DNA of 64,000 nt from Allodiplogaster sudhausi (lineage: Eukaryota; Nematoda; Chromadorea; Rhabditida; Diplogasteridae), in contig CALZFC010000016.1 of assembly GCA_945643635.1 (NCBI GenBank), positions 5,138,501 to 5,202,500 on the forward strand, written 5' to 3'. Each line of letters begins with the position of its first letter. Positions within the stretch are counted from its first letter, which is position 1. Below the pieces are notes generated by a model. It saw nothing but the letters and a program-made list of their open reading frames with translations, did not search any database and was not told the origin of the DNA. Made by a program: the position numbers and the translations under genes. Below, in pieces: positions 11,629 to 23,600 of the stretch.

Positions 11629-13885
11629 CTAGACGCAAATAAAGTGGTTGCTCGGGTCTATCCCCTTGCGGTAAGGTGCGCAGCAGGTCGGCTGGGGCTT
11701 CGGGCAGGGGCTGTTCGAGCCGCATGGCCCACTCTCAGCAGCTTCTCCGCTAAAGTACAGGATGTGTCAGAATCTCCGCTACAATTTATGATTAGTCACG
11801 ATATTTTTTTAAAGTAAATGGATGCGTTACGATCTCCGCTACAATTAATGAATGTGTCTAAATCTCGGCAACAGCACATGAATGCGTAAGCATCTATGTA
11901 CGCTAAAGTGCACGGAAGTGTCATGATCTTTTCTAATATAACTTCATAGAATATTCTCCGATGAATAAACGTTTCCGTCTTTCTATCAAATACTGCTCTT
12001 CTCGTTAACTTCCATCCTTCTCTGACCAACCTGCACGCGTCGCACGTCGACAGGCACGTTCGCGTGCGCGTCTGCTTTCCGCACCATCCACAGGGCGGCG
12101 AGCAGTCGCCCGTCCACTCCGACCACGACGACCACGTCGTCGTGCACTGCAAGAACAAACGCTGCTGCTCATGTCACTTCGGCGCCGTAAATAAAGTATA
12201 AAAGTATAAGATTTAAAAACACACAAATAACGCTATTCGTCCAACTAACAGGTTGTGGTATAGTTGTAGCTGTCGTAGTCGTGGTCGTCGTCGTAGTTTC
12301 GGGATGTGGTGGATGGGTGTGGTTGTGGGCAGTTCTGGCTCAGGTGGTAGAAGATGGATGGCGAGCGTGGTTGTGGGAAGTTCTGTCTCAGACACGACGA
12401 CTGTTGTGGTGTGTCTTGTGGGTTTCGCGATGTCTGACTTTGCAGATTCAGTTATCACAGGTTCTGTCGTCTCTGGAGCACTCATCGTAGAAGCTTCTGG
12501 ATCTTCAATTATCACGACGGGGGCTAGCTCATTGCTTCTATAGCTGTGTATTTTATGCCAATTCGGGGTCTTTTATGGAATCACCTTGGCTCAGTTCATG
12601 GGTTGTCGTGTCAGTTCTTCTGTTGTCTGTTGCAATTGCAGCTGCAGCTAGTGGCGGATCGAGGTCTTGAATGCTTGTTTGCATGGTTGATGTTGCCTGT
12701 TTCGCCGCAGCATTTGTTTTGGATGTTTCTGCCGACGAGGAATCTGATAGCCCTCTTTACCCTCGTTACATACTTAGCTACATCATCGTTCTACAAGCCG
12801 ATGTCTTGCAACTTGCTTTTAAGAAAACAAGTTGCCATAACTAGCCTTCACCAATTCTGGTACTTGTCGATTGCTCAGCAACATTGGATTGTTGTGCGGT
12901 TCTGTTAAAGCGCCAGACTTGACGAGTCACGTTCTCCTTTTCACCGTATTGCGGACATGAAGAACTGTTCGCGTTAAGAGAAAATGCAGAGCACGATTCG
13001 TTCTGATCATCGTTACTTATATGTATTCATTGTGACATCATTTCTTCAAATATATCATAGAATGGAACTTTAAATTCATCTCCGATTTAACGTTCAAGTA
13101 GCTTGAATTACTTCGTACTGAAAAGAAGTAGAAAACGAATGGAACACTTCAACTTGCAACAGCTGACCCGGATGCAAGCGCAGGCGCATTTCTGAATCAG
13201 CATCAGTTGCTCATGGCTGACCTTCTCACCGCTTGCCGGGACGCGAAAGAACTTTATTTTGCCACCCTCCAAGGAACTGATTATGTTGATTTCAAAATTT
13301 TTAAGACTTCATTTAGAGAACGATGGCGGTTGATAGCCGCTATTACAGTCACATAGGAAATGAAAATGAACATCATCGTTCACAGAGCTTATGCTGTGGT
13401 CATTTTCCTATTTCTTTTCCGGAGCACTTTTTATGCAAAGTGTACTGGAATATATTCAATTTTAATTGCAGAATGTTTTTTTTAAATTACCATCCGCTGA
13501 TGACAAACCAGCAATGAGCACCCTCCAAGACAATAAAAGTGTATTACCTCTGCAGTGATGAGATGCATATGAAGCAAGAAGTTGATAGCCGCTATTACAG
13601 TATTATTACAGGTTGATAGCCGCAATTACAGTCACATAGGAAATGAAAATGAACATCATTGTTCACAGAGCTTATGCTGTGGTCATTTTCCTATTTCTTT
13701 TCCGGAGCACTTTTTATGCAAAGTGTACTGGAATATATTCAATTTTAATTGCAGAATGTTTTTTTTAAATTACCATCCGCTGATGACAAACCAGCAATGA
13801 GCACCCTCCAAGACAATCAAAAGTGTATTACCTCTGCAGTGATGAGATGCATATGAAGCAAGAAGCAAGCGATTTGCCAGAGCAT
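11629..13885 (-). CDS. G2: secreted PAN-like/mucin protein with a TSP1 C-terminus
   Basis: E1 13832-13885 encodes the signal peptide MLWQIACFLLHMHLITAE. E2 13168-13266 and E3 12846-13002 encode the PAN-like domain, with KCACACIR, ESCSAF and VWRFNRT. E4 12585-12743 and E5 (about 12250-12523) encode Ser/Thr-rich mucin. The C-terminal domain of its siblings is replaced by 12031-12146 (TWSSWSEWTGDCSPPCGWCG) and 11629-11749 (SGPCGSNSPCPKPQPTCC, ending ICV), a thrombospondin type-1 repeat with WxxWxxW and six or more cysteines. TSP1 repeats bind glycosaminoglycans or matrix in animals. The two TSP1 exons join in the same phase as in G9. One caveat: within E5 a short deletion relative to G1 shifts the frame before the Thr-rich tail, so the gene may be broken or the assembly may be wrong there. 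Confidence 0.6.
13322..13866 (-). repeat. Tandem duplication in G2 intron 1, including part of exon 1
   Basis: About 260 bp (about 13326-13578) is repeated almost exactly at about 13607-13866. Both copies contain gttgatagccgc, cacataggaaatg and atgagatgcatatgaagcaa. The copy nearer the gene's 5' end continues into the intact signal-peptide exon, while the inner copy carries only that exon's 3' half. The two similar ORFs of 64 and 72 codons on the plus strand are products of the duplication. Confidence 0.8.
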
Positions 13886-15765
13886 GTTCACTGTCTTACG
13901 CGTAGACCTGTTCATAGATTGTTTTACCGAATATAAAATAAATATCAAATAGAATTACGTAATTGGACTTTCACAGAGTGTTTATAGAACCTCGGGACAG
14001 AGAATGCGAGCAAAGCAACGACATTGACGAGCGAAAATATTCAATGCTGTAATTAATGATCATATTTTTTTATTGCATATGACTAAATTTTTGTTAGAAT
14101 AATTGTTATATTATCTTTTACATGCACACATATGTATACTACAAACATATACGAAGGCGGCTTGTCTTCACATGGAATGGAATTCTATGTCAACAGAGTC
14201 GTACAAATTGTGGATAGTTGGCGCGCATCCCTCTGGCAGATTTAGATCCTCCATTGAGGATAACAACGAGGCAGGCAGACTCGTTGCTGTGCAACATGCG
14301 CCATCTAAGCCGTACAAGTTGTGTGCCAAATCGTGATCGTAAATGCCAAGAACATACAAATTATAGAGCTTAGAAGAACCGAAAATAGAGGCGAATAAAC
14401 ATATCCGTCACATGATGGTTCCGGAAAATTAAACTGCATACAATGAAGCGCTACGCTTTCAAACCTCAAGTAGACGCGTTTGCAAATCATACATTTTCTC
14501 ATCAGGAATCATAGAAATTATACTGATGCAAGAAGATTTGATCACCCGAAGCCAAGCACAATTTGTAAATTTTAATATGCTCTTAAGGTCAAAAGTGTAA
14601 AAGTGTACAGATACATATATCGATTACCACTATCATTCTTTACCTCTTTTTACTCCACCAGCCTTGTTTTGCAGATTCGTCTAGAATGATCCTGGTTTGA
14701 CCTGCATCACTTTTACGACACATGCGCAATACCGGCGGTTTTACAGCATGGACTGTACAGTATCACTCTGCTTCACCTGGAAATAGTATTATTTATGCCT
14801 CCGGCACAGCATGTTAAAGGTTTTAAATGCATAGCGATGAACGGGCCCCATGCAACTGTGAATACATGATGAAACTGTGCTACACAAAATATATGTATTA
14901 GGATGAATAGAATGTATAAAGACAAAGAGACGAAGACAAAACAGCGACAAAGACATTACGTTTACACTACCTTAGTTGTGTACCTATATATATATATATA
15001 TATTATACATAATGTTATATGTTTGTACACTACCACCCACTAATGTCAACAGCGTCGGATACACCTAGCAAAAGGTCCTAAGACTACCTTACCGAAGAAG
15101 GGAATTTCGGGAATGGTGAATGTTCTCTTACCATTATCTCATTTGTCGCTGTTGTACGCAAAACATAGAACACAGAGAAGGTGCCCGGCAGTTTGAAATT
15201 TCACATAATCTTTCGTTATTCACTCTCGTATAAATTAATTTTTACTATACCTTGAAAAACGTAACCGTGCGGATGTACAAGAAAGGAGAAGATGGCAAAA
15301 TAACAAGAGTGCGATTTGTCGACACATCGTCAGATTTGAAACTATTTTGATCCAAAAAAGTGCACCGATACGTATGGTAGCAGACTATTTGTAAAATTTC
15401 TAACTTTTTACTCGGAAAATAAATAGTCCGAATTGTCAAGTAGAAAATGTTACAGAAGACGTCTTACCATCATGGAACAGCAGAATCAACTCGAACGATG
15501 GAAAAAGAATAGTGATTTTCGCTTCTCCTCGATTCAAAGTTCATAGTTGCCGTGGAAACATACACCTTTATCCATTGTTTATATTAAACTGATGATACAA
15601 CTATGTGACATGTCAAAAATTGCCGCAGATCTCATACGCACGGGTCTGCGCAACTTGCGAAATAGCACGAGAAAATGAGAAAGTGCCTAATCCACATTTT
15701 AAAAATTCAAGAATTTATTACTAACATAAGCTTAAGTGGGAGAAGGCATTTTTCCTGTACTTACG
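13886..15765. other. Intergenic: blocks S, R, Q and a partial P; G3's C-terminal exons are missing
   Basis: Block S lies at about 13965-14110, block R at 14255-14475, block Q at 14630-14770, a (TA)n tract at about 14985-15005, and partial block P at 15520-15610. At 15640-15710 the sequence matches the intron side of other copies but runs straight into block P, so the last two exons expected for G3 have been deleted. Confidence 0.45.
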
Positions 15766-17073
15766 TTGTTCATTAAGTTTTACGCACAGCAACTTGGCAC
15801 AGTCCTTAAACGTGGAATCGGCTTCGTCAGCTTGCGTCTTGTTTTCGAACGGGACTGCCATCCAGTCTAGCTCTTCTGGAGCTGAAAATTAATACACCAT
15901 TTACAGAGATTGTCCTCCTTCTGAAAAAAAAGTACCGGTCAGGTTGAAATCAGTATTAGTGAATGTTTGAGTTAGTAGGTGGACGAAACAGGTCGCGAAA
16001 TTTTTATCACTGTACCGCTTGGCAACGAGTGGAAAGGGCGGTGGCTGCAATTGAAAAATGAGATAAAATTATGATGAAAAAACATACGTATAGAAAAAGC
16101 ATAACACTTCCTCATATAAATATTTAGCATGTTTCTGCAACATGGAGTTGCTACAAGCTATTCGTCCAACTAACAGTTTTTGGTGTAGTTGTAGTCGTCG
16201 TAGTCGTCGTCGTCGTCGTCGTATGTTCAGATATTGGTGGAGTGGTTGTGGTAAGTTCTGTCGTGGTGGCGGGGATTGTTGTGGTGTGGCTAGTGGGCTC
16301 CGCGATGTCTGTCGTTGTGGGTTCTGTTGTTACAGGTTCAGGCGTCACTGGAGCTGTCGTGGAGGAAACCTTTTCTGTTTCTGAGTCTTCATGCTCTTTG
16401 CTTGCTATGCTTTGTGCACGAATCATTCTACTGTTAGAGAGGACACCTACGTTCTGCTGTCGTCGTTGTCTTAGCCTCGGTGGTGCTTGTGATCGTTGTG
16501 GTCGTGGACGGCTTAGCAGCGGTTGTGGTCGTCGTGAACTCATCTGTGGTGATGCATGTCTCTGGCTTGAAGTAGAGCGGCTGAGGCTGGCAGGAGTAGT
16601 TGAAGACACTTCCGAGGAGGGCGCAGTGGGCACCGTTAAATGCAACCGCCTCGCACTCGGGCGACTGTCGCGACGGTTAAGTTTAGCTCTACTTTAATAT
16701 ATTGCAAACATAAATATAATTTATTCATATTTATATTCTCATCTGTTGATAGTCGAACCTGGTCGCATTTCATCGTGCAATCGTGCAGCTTTGATTTACC
16801 GGGAAACAGCAACAGCCTGGGCCTTAGCTCAGTCGACGCCAAGTCCTCTTCATACTTGCATGGCATCTAATTTAAGTTAAATTGTTTTGTATACAAATAT
16901 AATTCTACATCACTGCGAATCCACTGATGATAAAAGCGAAACACTTCAAACAAATGTAAATATTTATACAGTTTGTCCTTGAATTTCCTTGATGCCCTTG
17001 AACCGACCGAGTTTGTGTGAAGAAGAAGATGAAGAAGAAGAAGGAGCCACTTGAATGCCTCGCCAGTCGCCAT
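15766..17073 (-). pseudogene. G3: truncated PAN/mucin gene, subfamily C
   Basis: E1 17008-17073 has the signal peptide MATGEAFKWLLLLLHLLLHT. E2a 16759-16866 (PCKYEED, HDCTMKCDQ) and E3b 16451-16664 (SPECEAVAFNGAHCALLGS, FNYSCQ) form a clear PAN/apple pattern (C, DCxxxC, C-A-V-x-F-N-x3-C-x-L) followed by Thr repeats. E5 16175-16404 is mucin, E6 15936-16044 has the KRY motif, and E7 15766-15881 is the LDWMAVPFENKTQADEAD exon. E7 is one base short compared with G6 and G4, breaking phase, and no E8/E9 follows. An apparent frameshift after FNLTG lies in the 50-bp intron and is not a defect. Confidence 0.65.
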
Positions 17074-17240
17074 CACTGCTCGGCATTCGACTGTGCGGCT
17101 TCAGTGCTCTCCAGAGCCTCTCGGCAAAATCTGCGCAAGCCACTTCGAAGAGAGACGAAGGATAGTGGAATCTTGTCATGGCTTGCCCAAAGAGTTCCAT
17201 TAGTAGCCGAGGAAACATTGAAACGTTGACGTTTCTGGTC
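17074..17240 (-). promoter_or_regulatory. Conserved upstream (5'UTR/promoter) block of array genes
   Basis: This roughly 160-bp region upstream of G3's start is nearly identical to 30923-31090 (G4) and related to the flanks at 39070-39180, 40610-40730, 53961-54050 (G9) and 60029-60150 (G10). It contains the motif read on the minus strand as CTCGGCTACTAATGGA, found about 80-140 bp upstream of most start codons in the array. Conservation outside coding sequence points to a 5'UTR or core promoter element; no transcript data support this. Confidence 0.45.
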
Positions 17241-18689
17241 TTCTTGCATGCAAAAGGCTTGGTAGGGAAAAAGATTGTGATCAAAAATGCATTCTAACGT
17301 TTCATTCAATTTAAGAGTCATATGGGGATAATTATTTTCTCGAGCGCTATCATGTATATCTATTCTACAACCTCGAATGTTCTAGGTCGGGAAGAGTGAT
17401 CAAGTTCAGAGGGTAGCTCATATCTATCATAACAAATTCTCAACCTATGAGATTTCTCGTTACTATAAACCTGAAATAATAAGAAGAAAATCGTGCAAAC
17501 TTTCTATGTATGTTTCACGTCGATACGTGCTGATCCATGCCGGTTACCTCCTTTAAGATCAAAGTGCCCCCCGATTATCCTGAATGCATTTGTCGAGTTC
17601 TTTCAGCAATCGAATTAAACACAAGAATCGACTAATGAGCGTTTGTTGAGGCGACTTCTCTAACAATAAGCATCATCATCACCATCTTCCTATATGGTCA
17701 TTTATCACCCCACCATCCGCGTTTTGACCCCCGAGTTGACCTGTATAGACTATTCCGACTGACTTGTCATACAGGTCAGCATTATCGGCTAGAATTATAG
17801 TGTGTCTGCAACCTGTACAAAGAACAGCCATTGACTGAACAGTAAACATAAATTAAGTTAAACAAGTGTATACGTATGCAATTAGTTAACATGAGTCATT
17901 TGGACTAAAGCCTCATATTCTGTATCTGAATTGTAAGGACAAGTTTCACATGGCCAAACAATTTGATTGACAAGCATCGTGCATCATCCACTGAAGCAGC
18001 ATCGAATATTATTTCCTTGGCCTGCACTTCATGATTATATTAATATAATGTTTAAGGGAGGATGATCACCGAAAAATTATTAATGTATCTTCGACTTAAA
18101 TTTGTTGCCTTTGAAACATATGTACATATGTGTATCCATAGTATGTATGTATGTATACATATATCAAATTTATCTGAAAATATATGATACGAAAACGAAA
18201 GATGACATTAGACTACGCCCAAAAAACTAGTGGCCATAGAAGCTCTGAATTCTCTCTATTTATAGTACTGGGAATTTATTAACTAACTAATGTTGTGCGG
18301 CAGCCGCAAAAGTCTCGAAATTTTTCTGGCTCGCCCACCCGTGGGCGATCATTAGACTTTCGGGTCTGGCTTGGTCAGGATCCTCTTGCCGAAATAATGA
18401 ATGCTACATATGTACACTTGTGCCACCGGCACAAATTACTTTCTACCGGTTAGTCAAGTAAAAATGTTTTAAATCTATAACACTGAAGGGCCCAAACTAC
18501 ATAACTGTGATTACATGGTGAAGCTGTGCTACAAACAATAGTAGGATAAAGTTAAAGAGACAAAGATACGAAAATGGAAAGAAAAAACTTCCGCAAAACT
18601 ACATCCTTACAATTAGTTGCCGTTCGTTTGGATGCTTAAAAGCTCTACGTGATGTTGGTGGGGTTAGCGTCAGCGCTATCGCGCTGACG
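17241..18689. other. Intergenic: blocks Q and P downstream of G4
   Basis: Block Q lies at about 17560-17780 and block P at about 18080-18560. The same order and spacing occurs at 31100-32400 between G5 and G4, showing a segmental duplication of gene plus flank. Nothing coding is seen. Tandem tatgtatg tracts lie at 18120-18160. Confidence 0.45.
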
Positions 18690-19047
18690 CTATTTTGGTG
18701 TAGGCCACGCATAGAAGGTTTGGCCTGGATTATATTTTGACGGGTCGTTTATGTAGGACTCATATTCAGGTCCGGTCACCCTTACATAGAGGTGCGATGT
18801 TAGAAGAGTACAATCTGGAACAACAACACGCTCAATATGTTAATCTTTCGCAATGGAGCATACGAGTATCGTTTAAAGACGTATATTTTTTAAAAATAAA
18901 CTGACGTTCATAAATCTCAAATTCCTGAATCAAGAGATTGGAAGGAGTGGGACCACAGGAGTAGGTCGTTGCAACGTATCCAAATGTGTCGCACGGGGTA
19001 CTGTCGTCGACGGCAAAATACATTTTGGAGCACCCTTAATGACACAC

Positions 19048-19321
19048 TGTAGAACCGTGGTGTAGTTACTTGTGTATAGTAGGCAGGGAGACGGGGATTA
19101 ATATATATCTTTATCTTACATATCATAAAGCATGATGATACTATATAAATACGGGGGAAGGAGGGCAGAGCCCGGGACAGCCGCCTGGTGAGGTGGTTCT
19201 CTCCGCACACTCGTGTCAGTCAGCGCTAGCCGCTCCGTCCCGTCAGGGGCGGGGCGACCAGCGCAGACCGGTTGCACTTTGGCTCACCCGGGGCTATGAC
19301 AGCTCACCCGGGGCTATGACA
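19048..19321 (-). repeat. 3' LTR
   Basis: 274 bp, identical by eye to 29646-29919. Read on the minus strand it starts with a 20-bp tandem duplication (TGTCATAGCCCCGGGTGAGC twice), is GC-rich, then contains a TATTTATATAG TATA-like stretch, and ends TACA. Confidence 0.93.
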
Positions 19322-19332
19322 TCCCCACCACC
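19322..19332 (-). other. Polypurine tract
   Basis: The minus strand reads GGTGGTGGGGA directly before the 3' LTR start TGTCAT. It is a short, imperfect purine run in the expected position for plus-strand priming. Confidence 0.45.
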
Positions 19333-19504
19333 GAAAAGAGCGGTCCCTCGCTCTGTAAACACAATTCACCTTTAAATCAGTCCACCGTTGTTAGTGTGCA
19401 GTGTGCATAGTATGGTGTTGAACGATTATAGCAAATTTATTTTTTACATTAATGACATCAACATAACAATATCGTCAAATGGCTAACATTATCACAGATG
19501 GTCG

Positions 19505-19933
19505 TTACTTCTCTCGTTTAAAAAACTGGGATGCCTCCTCTCGCCTGGCTTTATCCAGTTCCTGGCGTTTTCCCCCCTCGTAAATCCTCTCGTATAAGGC
19601 TGCCTCCCGTTCGATGTGACCGTTGCGCATCTCGTGCATGTCGTCTCGCATTCTGTCGGCGCGGCGCTCGTGGTCCCACAATGTGACTTCGAGTGCGCAC
19701 TCATGATGTTGATGTTCCCGCCGCTTTGTGTCGCTGTACTCCAGCTCTCTGCGGAGGTCGCTGCAACGTCTGGCAGACTCCTGGTAGGCAGTGCACCAGC
19801 CTTCCTGGTCCATCTTTGTGTCGGCGAGTTCTTTCCTGAGAGCGGCGACTTCTTCCAGCAGCCTTTCGCCAGCGAGATCGATTGCGTAGTTCTGTAGATA
19901 GGCGAGGTGTTCTGGCACAGGGAAGTCAGACAT
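19505..19933 (-). CDS. Coiled-coil accessory protein of the LTR element
   Basis: 142 residues starting MSDFPVPEHLAYLQNY. From about residue 22 onward the sequence is almost all charged heptad-like helix (LLEEVAALRKELADTK, RREHQHHECALE), ending FKREK, consistent with a long coiled coil. It occupies the position where env normally lies. An open, plausible coding stretch in another frame precedes it (about 19960-20243), separated by a possible 37-nt GT..TTGCAG intron, so the ORF may have a longer spliced form. The overlapping 159-residue frame at 19492-19971 looks like its shadow in the distal part. No known family is recognised. Confidence 0.6.
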   Translation of the reverse strand: MSDFPVPEHLAYLQNYAIDLAGERLLEEVAALRKELADTKMDQEGWCTAYQESARRCSDLRRELEYSDTKRREHQHHECALEVTLWDHERRADRMRDDMHEMRNGHIEREAALYERIYEGGKRQELDKARREEASQFFKREK

Positions 19934-20579
19934 GCTGCAAGCCGGTGGTCAGGGCGAAGTTGTCTGAGCACAATGGAGTCTTCCGCTACTCTGACTTCCT
20001 TATATGCATATAGTTCTCGCTTCTGTTCTCCGCCTCTTGAGACTGTCTGTCGTCCTTGATGGCGATAGAGCGTGTCGAGGGAAGAGCGTAACAGGGGGAA
20101 GAGAGACAGGTCGCTCCGAGTGACGCCGGCGGACTGAGAGAGGAAGGTGGCGAGCGTGTGCTGGAAGTTGGAGTGGTTGGGCAGCGATAGATCATACTCC
20201 TGTAGGATGCGGAGTGGAACGACACGAGAGTGCTCTCACAAGGTAGAGCAAAGGATGTGGCGATGGTTGCGAGATGTGATGACGAGATTGCGCGAACGAC
20301 GGGCGAGGAGAGGGGTGAGAGAGAGAAGTTGGAGAGAGTAACGTCTAGACAATGCGATTGCGATCAGTTTACGTTTCCTATGAAGTGTGACTTTTGCGTG
20401 TGGAAGAATTTGACAAGGTTAGAGGGGGTAACTGTCAGTGCACCGTGTACTTTTAGGTAGAGTAAAAGTGTATGTGCATCATGTGTTGTTAAACACTGTT
20501 AATCATTTCCCAAAGTGGTGTTATGGGACAGATACTCATGTATACATAATGTTTTCATAATCTAAGCAAATATCGAGAA

Positions 20580-20692
20580 ATATAAAACAAGTGACGAGAA
20601 AGAAAAAAAAAAGAAGGAGAGAGAGAAAGAAAGAATAGAAAAAGAAAAAAAAATGAAGAAAAAGAAAAGAAGAGAGAGAAGGAAAAAGATGC
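20580..20692 (+). repeat. Purine-rich low-complexity tract
   Basis: About 110 bp of almost pure A/G on the plus strand, located just downstream of the polyprotein stop in the element. On the element's sense strand it is polypyrimidine, so it is not the priming purine tract. Confidence 0.7.
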
Positions 20693-20696
20693 AGAT

Positions 20697-23600
20697 TTAG
20701 TAGTAGACGTAGTCGTCTGCTCGCTTCTTTTTCAGCTCTCGGTGGGATCTTTTCGAGTACGCCGGGCGCTCCTCTGTCGGCGCGGCGGTCTGCGGTGTCT
20801 TTCTTCTTGCGTGGGGAGTATTGACAACGGCGTTTTTTGGAGTGTAGTTTTGCCGGCCTTCTCTACGATTGTATCGGCGGACATTGTCTTTGTGCCAAAC
20901 TGCTTGATGTCCGGGGCGAACTTCGACTGTTAGTTTGCTCCCATCTGTAGAAACGACGCGGACGGGTCTTGCCGAGCGCGGCGCTAATTTGTTATGTCGT
21001 GGAGCTCCTCGCAGTAGCACTTCTTCGCCAGCTTCCACGTGGCGAGGTTGGGTGTTGTTCCGATTGTCGTAGTACTCCGCCTGTTGCTCATGCGCGTCCT
21101 CGATGTTACTCCTCACTGCTTTCCAGCAGCTGGACTGTCTCCTCCGCATCTGAGCGGAGTAGCTTTCCACATTTGCTGGGTTCCCTGCCGTTGGCATCTG
21201 CAGTAAGTTATCTTCAGGAAGACGCGGCTCCCGACCGTATAGTACGGCGAATGGCGATTCCTTTGTTGTTGAGTGTCTCATAGTGTTGATGATGTACACT
21301 GTATTTGAGATGATGAGGTCCCAGTCGGTCTGCCTGTCGTTGACGTACGGTATCATCGCTTCTTGAATGGTACGAATTGTTCGCTCTGCTTGTCCATTTG
21401 CCCGGTGGCGGTACGGTGTGGAGGAGCCATGCTCGACTCCAAGTGTCTTCAGGGTATCTTGAAATTCCCTTGAAACGAGGTTTGAGCCTCGGTCTGTGAT
21501 CAGCTGGCGTGGCGTCCCATGTACGTGGCAGAGTCTCTTGATGAAGACATCCAGAATGGATCTGGACGTCTGGTCCGGGATAGGTTCGGCGATCGTCCAC
21601 TTCGAGAAAGCGTCTACGAATACTGCGATGTATTGATATCCTCTGTCGCTCTCTGGGAGAGGGCCGGCGATGTCGAGATGAATCCTCTCCATAGGCTCGT
21701 TTGGCGCTTCGAAGGCGCCGAGAGGTTCGACTGTATAATCGCATGGCTGCGCTTTGAACCTTTGGCAGATGTCGCATGTGCGGATGTGACTTGCGATGTC
21801 GGCTGCCATTCCTCTCCACTTGAAGCGCTTTCTTATAGTAGCCGTTGTTCTCTTGGTACCGGCGTGAGCACATCTCGAGTCGTGGAAGTGAGCAATTATG
21901 TCGTTGATGATTTTGCTTTCTCTGGGAAGTAGGATGATGGGTGAGGCGGAATCCGGGTCGTTTTCGTACAGGATTTCGTTCTCAATGGTGTACTTCTCGT
22001 TAGGAGAGGCCTTCGTCTTCTCGATGAGTTGCTTGATCCAGTCAGATTTTTGCTGTGCGTCTGCTATCTCCGAGATTTCGACGAAGTTCACTATCATAGC
22101 TGTGTCTGACGCTTCCAGGTCGTCTGACATCGGAGTCTCTTTTTCCTTTGGTGCACGTTCTTTCGGTTCCGCGATTTCGTCTTCTAAGTATCGAGAGAGG
22201 GCGTCCGGGACTGAATTCAATCTTCCTGGGCGATACTCGATTTTGATATCCTCTCCCTGGATTATCATCTGATATTTCAAAAGGCGTCCGTCGAGATTCT
22301 TCCTTTTTAGCAGTGATACTAACGGCTTATGGTCCGTTATTATCGTTGTAGGTGTTCCATAGATGTACTGCTTGAAGGTGTCGATTGCCCAGACGATTCC
22401 GAGTGCCTCTGTTTCCAGTGCAACGTATCTTCTTTCGGCATCCTTAAGTTTCCGGCTAGCATACGCGATAGGATGAAGTTGTCCCTCCTGTTCTTGTAGG
22501 AGTACTGCTGCTATCGCAATTCCGCTTGCGTCCGTTTCCGCGATGAATGGTGTTCCACGGCGCGGGTTAGCCAGAATCGGGGCGGTAGTCAGTAAGGTTT
22601 TGGCTTTCTCAAAAGCGCTTTGCTGTTCCTGGCTCCACTGGAATGGTACGTTCCCCGTGAGGGTAGTTAGCGGGGCGACGATCTCTGCGTATTGCGGGAT
22701 GAAACGTCTGAAGTAGTTGACCATGCCGAGGAAAATTTGTACCCCTTTCTTGTTAGTAGGCCTCGGATACTTCTCGACGGCTTCTACTTTCACGTTGTTC
22801 GGTTGGATCCCTTGGTGGTTTACCACGAATCCAAGATATTGTACCGATGGTGAAGCAAATTTACACTTCCGCGGGCTTAACTTCAGTCCGAATTTCTCGA
22901 TTGATAGGAGGGCCTTCCGCAGTTTCTCGATGTGTTCCTCGAAAGTGGTCGAAGTGATAAGAATATCGTCGAGGTATACGGAGATATTATTTCCGGTGTC
23001 TTTCCTGACCAGCTGCATTGCGCGTTGAAATGTTGCGGGTGCACCACACAGTCCCATAGGCAACCTGTTGAATTCGTATATTCCACTTGGGGTTCTGAAG
23101 GCGGTTAAGTACCGGTCTTGTGGCCTGAGTTCAATTTGGAAGAATCCGGAAACAAGGTCCAATGTTGTAAAGTATCTTGCTCCTGCGACTTCCATCAACA
23201 GTTCGTCGGCAGTTGGCAGTGCGATTGGTTCAGGCTCAGTGATGGCGTTTACTGGCCGATAGTCGACTGTGAATCGAAATGTTGAATCCTTCTTCCGCGT
23301 TAGGACTGGTGCGGAGAGAACATTAGAGATACTCTCCCGGATTACGCCTTGTTGAAGCAGCGTCTCCACTTGCTTGTCGATCTCTTCTTGTTTACCCAAG
23401 GGGATATGGCGAATTCTTGGAGTTGGGAGCTTTGCGTCCTTCTGCAGCCGTATGTGGTGCTGTATGGGACCCTTGTAATGTCCGAGGTTGTCGTCTAGCT
23501 GAAAAGCTTCACGATGTTCCTCTAACAGCTCCAGAAGTTTGTCACTTTCTCGTTCGTTAAGATGTGAAGTGTCGATCTGTATGAGGCTGGCAAAATTCTC

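Noticed and set aside
15900..15936. Apparent frameshift in G3 after FNLTG caused by a T-run
   Set aside because: It falls in the short intron between E6 and E7 that every copy shares.
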